Shown: positions 14,465 to 16,713 of the stretch, one piece after another
How the letters are laid out: each line of letters begins with the position of its first letter
Position numbering within the stretch: position 1 is the first letter of the stretch
From: Gemmatimonadota bacterium
GTDB taxonomy: Bacteria > Gemmatimonadota > Gemmatimonadetes > Gemmatimonadales > Gemmatimonadaceae
Length of the DNA: 16,713 nucleotides
Assembly (NCBI GenBank): GCA_003142495.1
Contig: PLMM01000044.1
Location: 1-16,713 of the forward strand
Direction: 5' to 3'
Translations under genes and position numbers: made by a program
The notes under the pieces: generated by a model
Database searches by the model: none
The model's input: only the letters and a program-made list of their open reading frames with translations
Told to the model about the DNA's origin: nothing

Positions 14465-15604
14465 ATGCGAATGCTTGTTCTTGGTGCGGGCCTGCAAGGC
14501 TCGGCCTGCGCGTATGACCTGCTCCAGAATCCGAATGTCACCGAGGTTCGCCTCGCCGACCTGAACATTTCGCACCTCCCCGACTTCCTCAACGAGTACT
14601 CGGGAAAGCGGCTGATTCCGACGCCGCTCGATGTTCGCGATCGCGAGGCCGTGCTCGCCCTGATGCGCGAGAGCAAGGCGACGATGAGCGCGATTCCGTA
14701 CTACTTCAATCTCGACCTCGCGCGCCTCGCGGTGCAGGCGGGAACGAACTTCTGCGATCTCGGCGGCAATACCGAGATCGTGTTCCAGCAGAAGGAGCTG
14801 GACGCCGAGGCCCGCAAGGCGAAGGTCACCATCGTTCCGGATTGCGGTCTCGCGCCCGGCATGGTGAACATCCTCGCGCAGTACGGCATCTCGCAGCTCG
14901 ACGATGTGAAGACGGTCAATATCTTCGTCGGTGGACTCCCGCAGCAGCCCGAGGGGCCGCTCGGCTATCAGATCGTCTACTCGCTCGAGGGCGTGCTCGA
15001 CTACTACACGACGCTCTCGTGGATCGTGCGCAATGGGAAGCGCGAGCAGGTGAAGGCGCTCTCCGAGCGCGAGCCGGTGATGTTTCCGAAGCCGGTAGGC
15101 GAGCTCGAGGCGTTCCACACGGCGGGCGGACTGTCGACGATGGCGTGGCGCTACGAGGGGAAGATTCCCTCGATGGAATACAAGACGCTCCGCTATCCGG
15201 GACATGCGCACATCATGGAGGCGATTCGCGAGCTCGGACTACTCGAGCTCACGCCGATCGATGTGAAGGGAACGAAGGTCGTGCCGCGCGATGTGATCGT
15301 GGCCGCGATGGGCCCGCGCCTCACGAAGCCCAAGGGGCGCGATCTCGTCGCGCTGCGCGTGGTCGTCGAGGGAACGAAGGGTGGCGCCGCGAAGACGCTG
15401 GGCTGGGAGCTGCTCGACTACTACGACGAGTCGCGCGGCATCAGCGCGATGATGCGGACGACGGGCTACTCGCTGTCGATCACTGGGCAGATGCAGGCCA
15501 ACGGCGAGCTCGAGGCGGGTGTCTACACGCCCGACGAGTGCATCCCGGCGGAGAAGTACATCTCCGAGCTGGCGAAGCGCGGCGTGATGATCAGGGAGAT
15601 CTAG
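14465..15604 (+). CDS. Saccharopine dehydrogenase / L-lysine 6-dehydrogenase family protein
   Basis: 379-residue cytosolic NAD(P)-dependent enzyme. The N-terminal Rossmann motif is VLGAGLQGSACAYDLL (5-20), the strand-2 acid is in RLADLN (29-34), and DLGGNTEIV (98-106) and PDCGLAPGM (125-133) are typical of the saccharopine dehydrogenase fold. The C-terminal catalytic part carries KTLRYPGHAHIM (240-251). The length and the GAGLxG and LRYPGH motifs are closest to L-lysine 6-dehydrogenases and short saccharopine dehydrogenases. The reaction is therefore either oxidative deamination of lysine at the epsilon amino group or saccharopine cleavage/formation; sequence alone does not decide. It has its own promoter and a strong ribosome site. 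The next gene starts 26 nt downstream on the same strand, suggesting a two-gene amino-acid unit. Confidence 0.88.
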   Translation: MRMLVLGAGLQGSACAYDLLQNPNVTEVRLADLNISHLPDFLNEYSGKRLIPTPLDVRDREAVLALMRESKATMSAIPYYFNLDLARLAVQAGTNFCDLGGNTEIVFQQKELDAEARKAKVTIVPDCGLAPGMVNILAQYGISQLDDVKTVNIFVGGLPQQPEGPLGYQIVYSLEGVLDYYTTLSWIVRNGKREQVKALSEREPVMFPKPVGELEAFHTAGGLSTMAWRYEGKIPSMEYKTLRYPGHAHIMEAIRELGLLELTPIDVKGTKVVPRDVIVAAMGPRLTKPKGRDLVALRVVVEGTKGGAAKTLGWELLDYYDESRGISAMMRTTGYSLSITGQMQANGELEAGVYTPDECIPAEKYISELAKRGVMIREI

Positions 15605-15630
15605 CTGCGATGATCAAGACGTAATTCACA

Positions 15631-16713
15631 ATGCAGCGATCCTTAGCACGCCTTGGCGACCCTGTCGCCACCGTCGAGTCGCCGGCACTGGTCATCGACC
15701 TCGATGCGATGGAGCGCAATCTCGCGGCGATGGCGGCGTTTGCACGCTCGCACGGCGTTCGCTTGCGCCCGCACGCCAAGATGCACAAGAGCGCGGCGAT
15801 CGCCAAGGCGCAGATCGCCGCTGGTGCGGTCGGCGTCTGCGTACAGAAGGTCAGCGAGGCCGAGGTCCTGGCTGATGCCGGGATCACGGACATCTACATC
15901 AGCAACGAGGTGATCGACGCGGCGAAGCTGACGCGGGTGGCTGCATTGGCCGGGCGCATCAAACTCGCAATCGCGGTCGATTCGATCCTCGGCGTGGATC
16001 GCCTCGCCGAAGCTTGCAAGGCCGCCGGCAGCGCGCCGAATGTCTTCGTCGAGATCGACGTCGGCCAAGGCCGCTGTGGCGTCTCGGCAGCGGAAGCGGG
16101 TGCGCTCGTGCGCCACGTTGTCTCGCGCGGGCTGCGCTTCGCGGGGCTGCAGGCGTATCAGGGCGCGGCCCAGCACGTTCGCGGCGCAGCTGAGCGCGAG
16201 GCCGCAGCGCACAGCGCGACGGCGTTGGTGCGCGCGTCGCAGACGAGCATCGCCTCGGCCGGCATCGCGTGCCCGCTCGTGACTGGCGGGGGCACCGGCA
16301 CGTTTGTCTTCGAGGCCGCGAGCGGCGTCTGGGGCGAGCTGCAGGTCGGCAGTTATCTGTTCATGGATGGCGAGTACGCCAACATCGAACCGGCGGAAGG
16401 TGCGCCGCGGTTCGAGCACGCCCTGTTCGTCAAGTCGCAGGTGATGAGCCGCGGCGCATCGCATGTGGTGGTCGATGCCGGCCTGAAGGCGTACGCGATT
16501 GACGCCGGACTGCCGCGGGTCTGGCAGCGCGAGCTCGAGCTGTACAATTTCGGCGACGAACACGGCATCCTGAGGCTGAGCAGCAATGCCTCGGCCGCAG
16601 AACTCCCTCTGCTCGGCGAAACCGTCTGGCTAGTGCCTGGTCACTGCGACCCGACCGTCAATCTGTACGACTGGTATGTCGGCATGCGCGGCGACCGGGT
16701 CGAATGCCTGTGG
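15631..16713 (+). CDS. D-threonine aldolase / 3-hydroxy-D-aspartate aldolase family enzyme (partial, 3' end beyond window)
   Basis: 361 codons open from ATG 15631 to the right edge. It is a fold-type III (alanine racemase-like) PLP and divalent-metal enzyme that cleaves D-beta-hydroxy-amino acids to glycine and an aldehyde or glyoxylate. ESPALVIDLDAMERN (16-30) starts the barrel. LRPHAKMHK (45-53) holds the likely PLP lysine K50. VEIDVGQGRCGV, TGGGTGTF and ELQVGSYLFMDGEY are typical barrel motifs. PGHCDPTVNLYDWY (336-349) carries the metal ligands expected at H338 and D340. Relatives are about 370-390 residues, so only a short tail is missing. D-serine dehydratase relatives share the fold, so the substrate is unsettled. 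It has no clear Shine-Dalgarno. Compared with its neighbours it uses more GCC, CTG and GAA and has more Cys, a hint of different origin. Confidence 0.88.
   Translation, partial: MQRSLARLGDPVATVESPALVIDLDAMERNLAAMAAFARSHGVRLRPHAKMHKSAAIAKAQIAAGAVGVCVQKVSEAEVLADAGITDIYISNEVIDAAKLTRVAALAGRIKLAIAVDSILGVDRLAEACKAAGSAPNVFVEIDVGQGRCGVSAAEAGALVRHVVSRGLRFAGLQAYQGAAQHVRGAAEREAAAHSATALVRASQTSIASAGIACPLVTGGGTGTFVFEAASGVWGELQVGSYLFMDGEYANIEPAEGAPRFEHALFVKSQVMSRGASHVVVDAGLKAYAIDAGLPRVWQRELELYNFGDEHGILRLSSNASAAELPLLGETVWLVPGHCDPTVNLYDWYVGMRGDRVECLW

Noticed and set aside
15643-16563. Minus-strand open frame of 306 codons at the right end
   Set aside because: The plus strand encodes a clear D-threonine aldolase family protein across the same bases with PLP and metal motifs.

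Overview
The window looks like ordinary chromosome from a high-GC free-living bacterium. The best guess is a Gemmatimonadota-like lineage. The reasons are secreted proteins with A-x-A-Q type signal cleavage sites, lipoproteins, a zinc-ribbon plus Pro-rich-linker Ser/Thr kinase, and strong GCG/CGC/CTC/TCG codon bias. This is inference from style; there is no rRNA or other marker here to confirm it. I found no tRNA, rRNA, CRISPR array, insertion sequence, integrase or phage gene. No gene-free stretch exceeds 150 bases.

Layout, left to right. (1) Positions 1-635, minus strand: the N-terminal half of a 2-oxoglutarate dehydrogenase E2 (sucB/odhB), cut by the window edge and divergent from (2). (2) Positions 749-4065, plus strand: a zinc-independent-looking MDR oxidoreductase, a 74-residue zinc-ribbon protein, a secreted seven-repeat RCC1 propeller lipoprotein and a small MscS-related membrane protein. 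These are packed with overlaps or short gaps. (3) Positions 4117-10433, plus strand: a good sigma70-type promoter, then gyrA, a PLP threonine/serine dehydratase, a REC-GAF-GGDEF diguanylate cyclase and a soluble Ser/Thr kinase, with spacers of 3, -8 and 18 nt. A hairpin directly after the kinase stop may end this unit. (4) Positions 10521-13804, plus strand: an E1-alpha subunit of a 2-oxo acid dehydrogenase without a partner beta gene, overlapping (ATGA) a lipoprotein PQQ-type sugar dehydrogenase, then a secreted protein with a degenerate retropepsin-like fold. (5) Positions 13819-14319, minus strand: a CoA-binding Rossmann protein, convergent with (4). (6) Positions 14465-16713, plus strand: a saccharopine dehydrogenase / lysine 6-dehydrogenase family enzyme behind a recognisable promoter and strong Shine-Dalgarno site, then a D-threonine aldolase / 3-hydroxy-D-aspartate aldolase family enzyme that runs off the right edge.

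How the genes may work together: the gyrA cluster puts DNA topology, amino-acid deamination and two signalling proteins (c-di-GMP synthesis and Ser/Thr phosphorylation) on what looks like one transcript. The last two genes suggest amino-acid catabolism (lysine/saccharopine-type chemistry and a D-beta-hydroxy-amino acid). I do not see a convincing new defence, mobile or biosynthetic system. The points most worth a second look are the CX9C-patterned propeller, the altered N-terminal GGDEF-domain motif next to a hexanucleotide repeat, the gyrA-signalling gene cluster, the unpaired E1-alpha and the protease-fold protein lacking its DTG motif.
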